Below are positions 53,344 through 63,260 of a stretch of DNA of 64,000 bases, piece by piece. The stretch is from NCBI RefSeq assembly GCF_000337475.1, contig NZ_AOIT01000017.1:24913-88912 (forward strand), written 5' to 3'. The DNA comes from Natrinema limicola JCM 13563 (GTDB taxonomy: Archaea > Halobacteriota > Halobacteria > Halobacteriales > Natrialbaceae). The position numbers and the translations under genes were made by a program. Below the pieces are notes generated by a model, which saw only the letters and a list, made by a program, of their open reading frames with translations, was not told where the DNA came from and made no database searches. Position 1 is the stretch's first letter, and every line of letters begins with the position of its first letter.

Positions 53344-53489
53344 CCCGGTCGAAACGGGCGAATTTTTCGGTTTTAACCGACGGCCAGCGACCGCTCTCTT
53401 CGATCGGTTCGGGTCGTCTCGAGTTGGATTGCATCCGATAGCGCTTGCTGGGAACTCGAGTCGCCAAAACGGCACCGCGAGAACGAGTC

Positions 53490-54614
53490 TTAATCGAGCC
53501 GCGTCGCTTCCTCGAGCTGGGCGTCGCTGACATGGGTGTCGGCGAGCGTCACCGACCGTTCGGCCTCGCTCGAGCGGTAGATAGCGTCGATGACGCGCTG
53601 GACGGTCAGCGCTTCGTCGATCGTATTGGTCTCCGGTGGGACGCCTGTCACGATGGTCTCGAGGAACGCCTCGTCCTGTTCGGCGTAGCCGGTCAGCGTG
53701 TCGTCGGCGCTCATGTTGACATCGGCGTAGTGGTCGCGGCCGACTGTGCCGGCCTCGAGAATCCGCAGCTCCGTGTCGCCGATGTCGAACTGGGCACCCG
53801 CCTTCGTACCGCGGATGTGGAAGTCCATGCTTTCTTCACGGTTGGTCGCCCACGCGGCCTCGAGTGAGATTGTCTTGCCACCGGCACAGCGGATGAAGGC
53901 ACTGACGGAGTCGTCGACCTCGTAGCGTTCGGCGTCGGCATCCCAGTTGTCACCGAAGCCCTCGGGATCGGCGACTTCCTCGCGCGTGCCGAACGTGGTC
54001 CGCGTGACGCCGCTGACTTCGACGATCGCAGGGAAATCGAGCGCGTAGAGCGCGAGATCGAGGGCGTGAACGCCGATGTCGACTAAGGCACCGCCGCCGG
54101 CGAGTTCGGGATCGGTAAACCATGAGCCAGGGCCGGGAACACCACGCCGGCGGACGTAGTTGGCTTCGACGTGGGTGATCTCGCCAAAGCGGTCGCGGGC
54201 CCGTTGTTCCTCGAACATCGCCATCGATGCCGCGTGGCGGTTGTGGAAGCCGACCATGCAGATACCCGCCGATCGAGCCGCCGCCTCGGCGATCCGTTCG
54301 GCGCTCTCCAAGGAGTGAGCGAGGGGCTTTTCGACGAGGACGTCCAGCCCCGCCTCGAGGGCTGCGACGGCGATCGGTTCGTGAAAGCGGTTGGGCGTCG
54401 TCACGATGACGGCGTCGACTGCCTCGTCTGCGACGAGTTCCTCGTGTGTCTCGTAGGTCCGTGCGTCGAACTCGGCAGCGAACCGCTCGCGTTGCTCCGG
54501 GACGAGATCGACGCCGGCGACGACTTCCGCACCGAGTTCGCGAACGCTTCGTGCGTGGAGCGTCCCCATCCCGCCGAGGCCGACGATACCGACACCGATG
54601 TCGGCACCGATCAT
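53490..54614 (-). CDS. Gfo/Idh/MocA family oxidoreductase
   Basis: 374 residues from the ATG at 54614, 11 codons inside the longest frame and just before the Rossmann loop IGVGIVGLGGMGTLHAR. DAVIVTTPNRFHEPIA and GLDVLVEKPLAHS carry the EKP lysine motif of the family; GGGALVDIGVHALDLALY includes the catalytic His helix (DxGxH). It is an NAD(P)-dependent sugar or inositol dehydrogenase, probably cytoplasmic. It is divergent from a ThuA-domain gene, a partnership known from sugar and trehalose catabolism clusters. Substrate unknown. Confidence 0.92.
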   Translation of the reverse strand: MIGADIGVGIVGLGGMGTLHARSVRELGAEVVAGVDLVPEQRERFAAEFDARTYETHEELVADEAVDAVIVTTPNRFHEPIAVAALEAGLDVLVEKPLAHSLESAERIAEAAARSAGICMVGFHNRHAASMAMFEEQRARDRFGEITHVEANYVRRRGVPGPGSWFTDPELAGGGALVDIGVHALDLALYALDFPAIVEVSGVTRTTFGTREEVADPEGFGDNWDADAERYEVDDSVSAFIRCAGGKTISLEAAWATNREESMDFHIRGTKAGAQFDIGDTELRILEAGTVGRDHYADVNMSADDTLTGYAEQDEAFLETIVTGVPPETNTIDEALTVQRVIDAIYRSSEAERSVTLADTHVSDAQLEEATRLD

Positions 54615-54873
54615 CGCCACCCCTCCGCGGTCGCCACAGCGAAGCAAAACGTGTCATGAGAAACCATCGATTTCGCTGTCAGTTGTGTTCGATCCCGTTC
54701 CATAGGGAGTGGCAGTTGGCGACCGAAATAAGGGTTATGACCGATTAATCTATACAGACATATTGTATCTCATGTATTATGATATTACTGTAGTCTTACT
54801 GCTTTCTCTATTGGACGAATATGGTTTCCTACTCGGCGTTTCTGGTCGCCGATCGACCGTCACTCGACGACAG

Positions 54874-54879
54874 TATAAG
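54874..54879 (+). promoter_or_regulatory. TATA-like box of the ThuA gene
   Basis: TATAAG is centred 28 bp upstream of the ATG at 54904. The 289-bp divergent spacer also holds a very A+T-rich tract (54745-54815) that could serve either gene. Confidence 0.5.
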
Positions 54880-54903
54880 CCGTCGGAGAGTGACAGGGTG
54901 GCC

Positions 54904-55599
54904 ATGGTCGCAGTCACTATCTGGAACGAGTTCCGTCACGAACGAGCGGACGACGCGGTCGCTGCCGTCTACCCCGACGGGATCCACGCGACACTTGCCG
55001 ATGCGCTTGCCACGGACCACGAGGTTCGAACCGCGACGCTCGAGGAGCCAGCCCACGGACTCACCGACGACGTCCTCGCATCGACTGATGTCTTGTTGTG
55101 GTGGGGCCACGACGCCCACGACGACGTCGACGACGCGGTCGTCGATCGCGTCCAGGAGCGCGTCCTCGAGGGTATGGGATTCGTTCCGCTTCACTCGAGT
55201 CACTACTCGAAGCCCTTCAAGCAGCTCATGGGGACGACCTGTAGCCTGCAGTATCGCGAGGACGGCGGCACCGAGCGCCTCTGGGTGGTCGATCCCGGCC
55301 ATCCGATCGCCGACGGCCTTGAGGAAGCCATCGAACTCCCGAAGACGGAGATGTACGGTGAGCCGTTCGACGTTCCCGAACCCGACCGGTTAGTGTTCGT
55401 CAGCTGGTTCGAGGGCGGCGAGGTATTCCGGAGCGGCTGCTGTTACCGGCGCGGAAAGGGACGGATCTTTTATTTCAGGCCGGGCCACGAAACGTATCCA
55501 ATCTACGAGAACGACGCGGTCCAGCGGGTACTCCGCAATGCGGTCGTGTGGGCTGCCCCGACTAAAGGCTCACCGCGGACGTTTGGGGAGCGAGACTAG
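54904..55599 (+). CDS. ThuA-domain protein
   Basis: 231 residues from the ATG at 54904; the frame is open further upstream but [20 protein letters not shown] is the usual ThuA beginning. [32 protein letters not shown] and [19 protein letters not shown] are family blocks with a glutamine-amidotransferase-like fold. ThuA acts in trehalose and related disaccharide use, with a Gfo/Idh enzyme as the frequent partner. That partner is divergent here. It overlaps the convergent eIF2B-like gene by 4 bp. Confidence 0.9.
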   Translation: MVAVTIWNEFRHERADDAVAAVYPDGIHATLADALATDHEVRTATLEEPAHGLTDDVLASTDVLLWWGHDAHDDVDDAVVDRVQERVLEGMGFVPLHSSHYSKPFKQLMGTTCSLQYREDGGTERLWVVDPGHPIADGLEEAIELPKTEMYGEPFDVPEPDRLVFVSWFEGGEVFRSGCCYRRGKGRIFYFRPGHETYPIYENDAVQRVLRNAVVWAAPTKGSPRTFGERD

Positions 55600-56447
55600 A
55601 ACGTCTGTCGGCCTTCGTCCGTAATGACGCTCTCGAGCAAGTCGACCGGCGTCGCGTCGTAGGCGGGGTTTTCCACCTCGAACCCCTCGGCGGGTTCGGC
55701 CATGACCTCGCTGGCCGATCGGAACTCGTTTTCGAAGACGAATCCCTCGTCGACGAGCTTCGAGGCCGAGCCGAGGACGGTCACCGGGACGTCCAGTCGG
55801 TCGGCCGTCGACGCGATCGGGAACGTGCCGACGCGGTTGTAAAGAGTGTCGTCGACGATACAGTCCATGCCGACGACGACCCGGTCGCACTCCTCGAGAG
55901 AGAGGCCGTGAGCGCTGTCGGTGATCAGCGTGGTGTTGACCCCCTCGAGGTCGGACAGCGCCCGAGCGGTCTTGCGCCCGATGTACCGCGGGCGGGCTTC
56001 AGTGACGTAGATGTCGAACGTCTTGCCGGCCTCGACTGCCTGCTCGATCGCCTCGAGGACCGTCGAGGAGTAGTCGTGGGTCAGCAGCGTCGTGCCGTCC
56101 TCGAGGACGTCGACGGCGTTTTCGGCCGCTAAGCGCTTGCCGGATTCGATCCGTGCGACGACTTCCTCGATCGTCTCGCTCGTGAGCCGTTTTGCATCCG
56201 CGACGCTGTCGGGATCGGCGTCGGCCACGTCGCCGACGATCTCCCGGATGGCATTCTGTAGGGAAGCGTGCGAGGGGTTCGCCCGCCGCAAGACGGTGCC
56301 GTTTCGCTCGAGCGCCCGCGTGTACTCCTCGACAGTGGCGAACTCTCGGTCGGTCAGCTCCTCGAGGGCCTGCGCTGCGCGGACCGCAACCACCGAGGAG
56401 CTGTGCGTCTGCATCTCCTGGATTTCCTCGGCCGTCTCGTCGATCAT
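55596..56447 (-). CDS. eIF2B alpha/beta/delta-like protein, possibly ribose-1,5-bisphosphate isomerase
   Basis: 283 residues from the ATG at 56447 ([20 protein letters not shown]), the usual family N-terminus; the frame is open 16 codons upstream. [55 protein letters not shown] and [12 protein letters not shown] are IF-2B blocks. Archaeal members include ribose-1,5-bisphosphate isomerase in the AMP-to-RuBisCO pathway; haloarchaeal homologues are often so annotated. AMP phosphorylase and RuBisCO are not in the window, so the exact role remains open. Related MtnA lacks this N-terminal helical part. Confidence 0.82.
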   Translation of the reverse strand: MIDETAEEIQEMQTHSSSVVAVRAAQALEELTDREFATVEEYTRALERNGTVLRRANPSHASLQNAIREIVGDVADADPDSVADAKRLTSETIEEVVARIESGKRLAAENAVDVLEDGTTLLTHDYSSTVLEAIEQAVEAGKTFDIYVTEARPRYIGRKTARALSDLEGVNTTLITDSAHGLSLEECDRVVVGMDCIVDDTLYNRVGTFPIASTADRLDVPVTVLGSASKLVDEGFVFENEFRSASEVMAEPAEGFEVENPAYDATPVDLLESVITDEGRQTF

Positions 56448-56528
56448 ACTGTGATGGTTTTCCGTCAGCGGCAAAGGTGTTCCGGGTGGTGCCATCCGCT
56501 GCCGTCACGTGGTGTTCGACACGAGACG

Positions 56529-56852
56529 TTATTGCCCTCGGTCGAATCCGAATCTCTGCCGCAACTCGGTTTCGATTCGGTCGACGAACGCCTCGAGGAC
56601 GGACTCGAACTGTTCGTGATCGGCCACTGCGCCGACCCGCTCGCGCGGATTTTCGGGCAGTTCGACGCGGAACTCGCCGTCTCCCTCGTAGAACGGCTCG
56701 CTTTCGCTCAAGATCTGCCGATCGATCGCGCGAAGCACCGTCGAATCGTACTGGCCGTGGAGGTGTTGGTACGCACTCGAGTACGCTGCCTCGAGTTCCT
56801 CGAAGTAGTAGACGTATTTCTCCTCGAACTTCTCGGGGTCGAACTCGGTCAT
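56529..56852 (-). CDS. DUF5783-like small acidic protein
   Basis: 107 residues from the ATG at 56852 (MTEFDPEKFEEKYVYYFEEL); upstream extension to 57059 overlaps the divergent gene and is not protein-like. ESEPFYEGDGEFRVELPENP is a strikingly conserved-looking block. Alpha-rich, no catalytic residues obvious. I associate it with the haloarchaeal family DUF5783, from memory. Function unknown. Confidence 0.7.
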   Translation of the reverse strand: MTEFDPEKFEEKYVYYFEELEAAYSSAYQHLHGQYDSTVLRAIDRQILSESEPFYEGDGEFRVELPENPRERVGAVADHEQFESVLEAFVDRIETELRQRFGFDRGQ

Positions 56853-56967
56853 TGCCGTTTCTGGATCCGCGATCGGGTAAACAGTTTGGAACGAACACGC
56901 CGTCTCACCCGGCCAAACGACCACTGCCGCCCGCAGGCTTACGGTCTCGAGGTCCCTAGTGCTGTCG

Positions 56968-57288
56968 ATGACCGTCACCGTCCGGTACACCTGTCCACAC
57001 TGCGGAGCCGTGGTAAGCGTCGAGCGCCAGCCGGATCTCGCGGATCGATCCGTGACCACGATCCCCCAGCCGGGCTGGGAGTACGCAAGTCCGGACGAAG
57101 ACTTCGCGGACGCGGATGGAATCGAGTTCCTCTGTGGCGAGGACGGCCCAGTTACCGACCTCGAGGGCGAACCCGTCGAGGGCTGTGGCCGGCCGTTCTA
57201 TCTGAACTTCGTGCGCTACGAGCAGGGTGTCGAACTCGAGCCGGACCCGCCGACCTACGGTGGGCCGCGGTTCGATTTCAAGGGCTGA
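56968..57288 (+). CDS. Small zinc-ribbon-like protein
   Basis: 106 residues from the ATG at 56968. CPHCGAVVSVERQ is a zinc knuckle; two further Cys are in FLCGED and EGCGRPF, so four Cys could bind one zinc. Between them GWEYASPDEDF is acidic. It is divergent from the DUF5783-like gene with 115 bp between starts. No further function recognised. Confidence 0.7.
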   Translation: MTVTVRYTCPHCGAVVSVERQPDLADRSVTTIPQPGWEYASPDEDFADADGIEFLCGEDGPVTDLEGEPVEGCGRPFYLNFVRYEQGVELEPDPPTYGGPRFDFKG

Positions 57289-57461
57289 TCGGGATCGTCC
57301 ACGACTGGTCATAACAGGGCAGCAACGACCGGTCACACGCCAGTGAGCGCCCGGCGATAGGCAGCTATGTTTTCCGTGGACAATTCTCTCGTCTCGAGCG
57401 ACTGTCCGGCGACACCTCAATCGAACACAACCCTTTTCGACGCCGGGCAGTACCTACGGAC

Positions 57462-58535
57462 ATGGACGAAGCCGCCGTACGCGACCGCCTCCGGACGGTC
57501 GACGATCCCGAACTCGGCGACGATATCGTGTCGCTCGGACTCGTCAACGACATCAGCGTCGACGGCGACGAGGTCGACATCGATCTCGCGCTGGGTGCGC
57601 CCTACTCCCCGGCCGAGAGCAACATCGCTGCCGAGATTCGCGAGGTCCTGACCGCCGAGGGGATCGACCCGAACCTGACCGCGAGCATTCCCGATCGTGA
57701 CGACCTCTCGAGCGAGGAACAGGTGCTGCCGAACGTCAAGAACGTCATCGCCGTCGCCTCCGGGAAAGGCGGCGTCGGCAAATCGACCGTCGCGGTCAAC
57801 CTCGCCGCTGGCCTCTCGCAACTCGGGGCCCGCGTCGGCCTCTTCGACGCCGACGTCTACGGGCCGAACGTCCCGCGGATGGTCGACGCCGACGAGCCGC
57901 CGATGGCCACCGAAGACGAAACGCTCGTCCCGCCGGAAAAGTACGGCGTGAAGCTGATGAGCATGGCCTTCCTCACCGGCGAGGACGACCCGGTCATCTG
58001 GCGCGGCCCGATGGTCCACAAGGTCATCACTCAGCTTACGGAAGACGTCGAGTGGGGCCATCTCGACTATCTCGTCGTCGACCTCCCGCCGGGGACTGGC
58101 GACACCCAGCTGACGATGCTCCAGACCATGCCCGTCACCGGTGCGGTTATCGTCACGACGCCACAGGAGGTCGCCCTCGATGATGCCCGCAAAGGTCTCG
58201 AGATGTTCGCCAAACACGATACCGTGGTGCTCGGAATCGCCGAGAACATGTCGACCTTTGCCTGTCCCGATTGTGGCGGCGAACACGACATCTTCGGCTC
58301 TGGCGGCGGCGAGGAGTTCGCCGACGAACACGATCTGCCCTTCTTGGGCTCGATCCCGCTCGATCCGGCCGTCCGGGAGGGCGGCGACGGCGGGAAGCCG
58401 ACAGTGCTGAAAGAGGAAGACGGAACTAGCGATGCCTTGCGGACGATCACTGAAAACGTCGCGAACAATACGGGCATCGTCCACCGGCAGGGCATCTCCC
58501 AGTACCGACGCAGCGAGGCCGCCTCGTCCGACTGA
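57462..58535 (+). CDS. Mrp/NBP35-type Fe-S carrier ATPase
   Basis: 357 residues. An N-terminal MIP18-like domain (about 1-85, VDDPELGDDIVSLGLVNDIS) is followed by the deviant Walker A SGKGGVGKST at 100-109, Walker B LDYLVVDLPPGTGD, and the Fe-S-binding CPDC at Cys268 and Cys271. It assembles or transfers 4Fe-4S clusters to apoproteins. In haloarchaea it could serve complex I, endonuclease III and the UDG-like protein of this window. A UDG-like gene follows 90 bp downstream on the same strand. Confidence 0.94.
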   Translation: MDEAAVRDRLRTVDDPELGDDIVSLGLVNDISVDGDEVDIDLALGAPYSPAESNIAAEIREVLTAEGIDPNLTASIPDRDDLSSEEQVLPNVKNVIAVASGKGGVGKSTVAVNLAAGLSQLGARVGLFDADVYGPNVPRMVDADEPPMATEDETLVPPEKYGVKLMSMAFLTGEDDPVIWRGPMVHKVITQLTEDVEWGHLDYLVVDLPPGTGDTQLTMLQTMPVTGAVIVTTPQEVALDDARKGLEMFAKHDTVVLGIAENMSTFACPDCGGEHDIFGSGGGEEFADEHDLPFLGSIPLDPAVREGGDGGKPTVLKEEDGTSDALRTITENVANNTGIVHRQGISQYRRSEAASSD

Positions 58536-58625
58536 TACCCGCCACCGGCATGGACCGGGGCCGCCGGTCTCGGCTTTGGCGTCGCCGGGCGCGTCGCTTT
58601 TGATCCTTCCACTCGAGAGGCGAGT

Positions 58626-59267
58626 GTGGACGCGAATCAACAGTCTCGAGCGAACCCCTTCGGCATGGACGAGGAGTGCCAGAACTGTCCGGCACTCTGT
58701 GAGACGCGCAGCCAGGTCGTCCACGGCTACGGCGACGTAGACGCAGACTTCCTGTTCGTCGGCGAGCGGCCGACGGCTCGGGCGGACGAAACGGGCGTTC
58801 CGTTTGCCGGTGAGGGTGGCAGCGACGGCGACGGTGGCCTCCGACGAGTTCTTGAGCGACTCGGCCTCTGTGACGTGACCGCCCCGGCAGACGAGCCGGT
58901 CCTCGAGAACGTGTACCTGACACACCTCACTCGCTGTCGCGATCCAGACCGGGAGCCAACCGACGAGGTGGTTGTCACCTGCGAGCCCTATCTCAACGCC
59001 GAGATCCGGATGATCAACCCCGAAATCCTCGTCCCGATCGGCGAGCGTGCGCTCGCGGAACTCGGAACGGAATATACGACGACCCCGGCCGACGACCTCT
59101 CGTTGTCCGACGAACATGCCACTCGAATCCGTGGCCGTGGGTTCGAACTGGTCCCCATGATCGACCCTCGAGAAGGGACCGACGAGCAGACACAGATGTG
59201 GCTCGAGGCCTTCGCGGAACTGATGGCGACGGATTATCGCCAGACGAAAGGACGGCAGGAACGGTAG
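58626..59267 (+). CDS. Uracil-DNA glycosylase superfamily protein with altered motifs
   Basis: 213 residues from GTG at 58626; an ATG at 58665 could also serve. CQNCPALCETRSQVVHGYG has the Cys cluster that family 4/5 UDGs use to hold a 4Fe-4S cluster (further Cys: NVYLTHLTRCRD and VVTCEPYL). DFLFVGERPTARADETGVPF replaces the usual GExPGxxED-G-xPF motif in part, and the C-terminal HPS motif is replaced by MIDPRE. The fold and cluster are likely; uracil excision is doubtful. It follows mrp. Confidence 0.8.
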   Translation: MDANQQSRANPFGMDEECQNCPALCETRSQVVHGYGDVDADFLFVGERPTARADETGVPFAGEGGSDGDGGLRRVLERLGLCDVTAPADEPVLENVYLTHLTRCRDPDREPTDEVVVTCEPYLNAEIRMINPEILVPIGERALAELGTEYTTTPADDLSLSDEHATRIRGRGFELVPMIDPREGTDEQTQMWLEAFAELMATDYRQTKGRQER

Positions 59268-59289
59268 CGGTCGAACCGGATGCGGTCGA

Positions 59290-59508
59290 TTACCAGTAGG
59301 GGTTTGCCCGCCAGCGTTTCGATCCCACACCGAGTGCGATCAGTGCCCCGACGGCGACGACCGCGACGACGAGGACGCCGAGCGTCGCTGTGACGTACTC
59401 GCCGGATGCGGCGATGAGCGTGCCGTCTGCGAATCCGAAGACACCGATAGCTGCCAGCGCCGCGACGACGAGCGTCCCGAGCAGGCCGGCGATCGATAGC
59501 TTGTCCAT
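59290..59508 (-). CDS. Small two-helix membrane protein
   Basis: 72 residues from the ATG at 59508 (MDKLSIAGLLGTLVVAALAA), 12 codons inside the longest frame. Hydrophobic helices span about 6-24 and 37-60, followed by a basic end (GSKRWRANPYW). The positive tail suggests a cytoplasmic C-terminus. It is convergent with the UDG-like gene. No family recognised. Confidence 0.65.
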   Translation of the reverse strand: MDKLSIAGLLGTLVVAALAAIGVFGFADGTLIAASGEYVTATLGVLVVAVVAVGALIALGVGSKRWRANPYW

Positions 59509-59618
59509 ACCGGCCGAAGGCGCTCCGCCACTATAATTTGTCACGATCGCGGCTCATGGTCGGGCGCTCGATCCCCGGAAGCGCCGCGTTCAAGGACTGC
59601 GCGCCCCGAGTAGCTGGT

Positions 59619-60359
59619 ATGATCGTCGTCGTTCCAGTCGCGCCCCCGCGGGACGGACTCGTGCTCTCGTCGCTCGTCGAGCAGTCACCGCTGTCGGCCG
59701 CCGAGGCGGTCTCGCTTTACGAGGTCACCGTCGCCGACGTGTTGTGGGCCGTCGCCTCCAGTGGCGGCGACCTGCTGGTCAACTACCGTGACGCCGACAC
59801 GCTGCCCGACGCCTACGCTGATGGCGACCCCGAAGCCGAGGTCCGCGCGCTCGTCCTCGACGCGCTTGGCGAGGATGCGGAGGTTCGATTCGAACGCCAA
59901 GTCGGCTCGAGTCGCGCCGCGCGCGTCGGCAACACCGTCACGCACCTGCTCGAGCGCGAGGGGGCCGATAGCGTGGGCGTACTCGAGCCGATAGCCCCGC
60001 TGGTGGCCCGCACGGAAATCGACGGCGCAGCAATGTCGCTCCGTCGCCACGACGTCGTGTTAGGCCCGGCTGAGCGGGGTCGAACCTACTTCGCTGGCTT
60101 CGCCGAGCCGATCGATTTCACCGATGCGTACGCGACACCCGAACTGTCGACGTTAGCCCAGCAGGCAACTGACGACAGTCTCGGCGTCGGATTCGCGCCC
60201 ATGCTCCCGACCGTGGCTACCCCGACCGGGTTGCAGGCGACCATCGCCGGACTCGAGGCTCGGCAGGCTGCCGACCGGTCGGGGGCAGAGGCAACGGCGG
60301 CCCTGATCGACGACCTGGGGATCGCGGTGGGTGCTGATGGTGACTTCGAGCGCGTTTAG
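59619..60359 (+). CDS. DUF2064-like (GT-A fold) protein
   Basis: 246 residues from the ATG at 59619; upstream frame is unlikely to be coding. IVVVPVAPPRDGLVLSSLVE at the start and DVVLGPAERGRTYFAGFAEP near residue 150 resemble the glycosyltransferase-A-like DUF2064/CofC group (LGPAxDGGYY). The usual aspartate motif is degenerate (LEPIAPLVART), so catalytic activity is uncertain. The C-terminus (residues about 185-246) is mostly helical. tRNA-Ser follows 41 bp downstream. Confidence 0.65.
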   Translation: MIVVVPVAPPRDGLVLSSLVEQSPLSAAEAVSLYEVTVADVLWAVASSGGDLLVNYRDADTLPDAYADGDPEAEVRALVLDALGEDAEVRFERQVGSSRAARVGNTVTHLLEREGADSVGVLEPIAPLVARTEIDGAAMSLRRHDVVLGPAERGRTYFAGFAEPIDFTDAYATPELSTLAQQATDDSLGVGFAPMLPTVATPTGLQATIAGLEARQAADRSGAEATAALIDDLGIAVGADGDFERV

Positions 60360-60400
60360 ACCGACAACTCTTTTTGAACGTGTGCTGAATCAGAGAGTGA

Positions 60401-60484
60401 GGTGGGGTGGCAGAGCGGCCTAACGCGCCTGCCTTGAGAGCAGGTGGCTGTCAAGCCTCATGGGTTCAAATCCCATCCCCACCG
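60401..60484 (+). tRNA. tRNA-Ser (anticodon TGA)
   Basis: Acceptor GGTGGGG (60401-60407) pairs with CCCCACC (60477-60483); discriminator G at 60484; CCA not encoded. Anticodon stem CCTGC/GCAGG encloses loop CTTGAGA with anticodon TGA at 60435-60437. A long variable arm (about TGGCTGTCAAGCCTC) and a T arm ATGGG/TTCAAAT/CCCAT are typical of tRNA-Ser. No intron. Confidence 0.95.
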
Positions 60485-60525
60485 TTGCTGCCGCGAACAA
60501 CTCCGTGAGCGACAGCGAGGTCGAT

Positions 60526-60652
60526 GGATTTGAACGAGACCAGTCGTGCGCAGCGAAGTCGTTCGAAAGACGCTTCGCGTCTTTCGTGATGACGAGAGAG
60601 CTTCGCTCTCTCGAACCACGAGCACGTCTGGGCGTGGTCAAATCCCATCCCC
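60526..60652 (+). repeat. T-arm copies enclosing two triloop hairpins, downstream of tRNA-Ser
   Basis: TCAAATCCCATCCCC of the tRNA 3' end (60466-60480) is repeated exactly at 60638-60652. An inverted copy, GGATTTGAAC, lies at 60526-60535. Between them are two perfect hairpins with TTC loops: CGAAAGACGC at 60564-60573 pairs with 60577-60586, and CGAGAGAGC at 60593-60601 pairs with 60605-60613. The second stem is identical to the last stem of the array at 2241-2261. The rest of the 316-bp spacer up to 60800 has no gene. Confidence 0.7.
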
Positions 60653-60800
60653 TCCATTGATTCGGCGTGCTTGCTCGTGTCGCTCGTGAACGCTCGAGCG
60701 AACGGCAACCCAACAATGAACGAACAGCAATGCCTCGAGACCGACACAGCCCGTCGGAAAGCCGAAACCGACATTACACCGTCGCACACACCACAGCGTA

Positions 60801-61316
60801 GTGACCCGCGTCTGTCTGCTCGGCGAGGCCGAGAGCACCCTTCAGTACGAACTGCTCTCCCGGGAAACGGCTCGAGAGGCGCTCGCGACCTACGACTTAA
60901 CGCGTCCATTCGAGAACGCCATCGCGCTGCGGACGGTCAGTGTCGGTGCTGCGGTCTCGCTGCTGAACGACCTCGACTGGTATCTCACGCGGTTCGTCGC
61001 CGAGGCGCTCGTCCAAGAACCAAGCGTCAGCGACACGGAGTGGCTGTCACGGCCGCTGGCAACCCAGCTTCGAAACGGCGATGTCGACCCCGCCGAGACG
61101 GCCGAATTCTGCAAGGTCTATGGCCTCGAGCGGATCGACGCGGACGACGATGCTGATACAGACTCGAGCGACGACGGCGAAACCGCTGGCGGGCCGACTT
61201 ATCGGCTCGTCGAACCGCTGTACGTCCGCCGGACTGACGGCGACCTCCCTACCTATGATCTCAGGGACGTCGCAGACACGCTCGTCGTCCGAGTGACCGA
61301 AGCCGAATTCACGTGA
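60801..61316 (+). CDS. DUF5804-like protein
   Basis: 171 residues from GTG at 60801. TRVCLLGEAESTLQYELLSR, then ETAREALATYDLTRPFENAI and SVGAAVSLLNDLDWYLTRFV are well-formed protein sequence. VSDTEWLSRPLATQLRNGDV and ETAEFCKVYGL follow, then an acidic linker (DADDDADTDSSDD) and a beta-rich end (VEPLYVRRTDG). I associate it with haloarchaeal DUF5804, from memory. No enzyme motif seen. Function unknown. Confidence 0.72.
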   Translation: MTRVCLLGEAESTLQYELLSRETAREALATYDLTRPFENAIALRTVSVGAAVSLLNDLDWYLTRFVAEALVQEPSVSDTEWLSRPLATQLRNGDVDPAETAEFCKVYGLERIDADDDADTDSSDDGETAGGPTYRLVEPLYVRRTDGDLPTYDLRDVADTLVVRVTEAEFT

Positions 61317-61351
61317 TCTCGGTCGGGGTCTGGTGTCGCTCGAGCGCGCCG

Positions 61352-62134
61352 TCACGAGTCGGACGACTGGCTTTCACTGCCGGAGTCCCATTCGGACTCG
61401 ACGGTCGAACTCGCGGACGCGGAGCCACTGTCGCTGCCCATCGTGGTATCATACGTTGACCCATCGTGACCGACGAGCGTGGCCGAAACCGTCGTCAGCG
61501 GCTCCGACTCGAAGGTCACGCGAACGAGTCGACCGACGGTCGTAATCGACTGCGCACAGACCTGATCTTCGGCGGTCTCATGGACGGCCGCCTCGAGGAC
61601 GAGTGTCTCGTCTTCGGCGACACTGTGCTCGTCACTGTCGCTCGTCTCGGTTTCACCGGCAGAACTGTCGCTGTCGCTGCTCTCGCCCGCCTCAATGGTG
61701 ATCGCCTCGATGACCACCTCGTAACACGGGGTAGGTGCCTCGTCTGAGAGAGACACCAGTATCGACGTCTCGAAGTCGGTTGCATCAATGAACGTGGCAA
61801 CCGCGTCGGCGTTGTGTAGTGCCTCTCGTTCGTCGAGCCACTCCGCCGCTCTCTCGGCATCCCGCAGGACCGTTATGTCGGGCTCACTCGAGGCGGGCGA
61901 CTGGTACGTCAGCGTCCGGACATCGGCCAGTCCGTCCGGCAAGTCTTCGATCGCGTCGCCGACGGGGTCGGGGTCGTCTTCAGAGCCGTCCGTCGGTGAG
62001 CCGTTGTCGTCGTCGGTCGCGTCGTCGCCATCGTCATCGGCTGGCTGTGACGCGTCGTCGGCGAGACAGCCGGCCGAGAGGCCGATTGCTGCCGTCGTAG
62101 TACACAGCATAGTCCGCCTGGAGAGACGTGTCAT
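61352..62134 (-). CDS. Tat-exported acidic lipoprotein
   Basis: 260 residues. MTRLSRRTMLCTTTAAIGLS ending in AGC is a twin-arginine signal with lipobox, so it should be anchored outside the membrane. An Asp-rich linker (about 25-58) follows. The core (about 60-230) has two Cys (PTPCYEV, DQVCAQS) that might form a disulfide, and a Ser-rich C-terminus. A Ser/Glu/Asp insertion near 155-175 separates strands of the core. No family recognised. Convergent with the DUF5804-like gene; gap 35 bp. Confidence 0.75.
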   Translation of the reverse strand: MTRLSRRTMLCTTTAAIGLSAGCLADDASQPADDDGDDATDDDNGSPTDGSEDDPDPVGDAIEDLPDGLADVRTLTYQSPASSEPDITVLRDAERAAEWLDEREALHNADAVATFIDATDFETSILVSLSDEAPTPCYEVVIEAITIEAGESSDSDSSAGETETSDSDEHSVAEDETLVLEAAVHETAEDQVCAQSITTVGRLVRVTFESEPLTTVSATLVGHDGSTYDTTMGSDSGSASASSTVESEWDSGSESQSSDS

Positions 62135-62211
62135 CGTGACTGTTGGTATGCTGAGCGACCTAAAGGCGGTTCGGCTAGATAAAACAGTTCTTTTCGTTTG
62201 CTTGAACGGTC

Positions 62212-63195
<984 letters not shown>

Positions 63196-63260
63196 TGGTG
63201 GGCCGTAAGCAGTGGAGACGTAAACCCATGCTGGACGCAGGCAGGACGTGCCGGTGGTCA

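Noticed and set aside
57417-59330. 637-codon open frame on the minus strand
   Set aside because: It is antisense to mrp and the UDG-like gene, which have intact motifs. Arg/Val/Asp-rich translation without motifs is usual for shadow frames in G+C-rich DNA.
60466-60652. A complete integrated provirus at tRNA-Ser
   Set aside because: The repeated 15-mers are only 172 bp apart and no integrase or viral gene lies between them.
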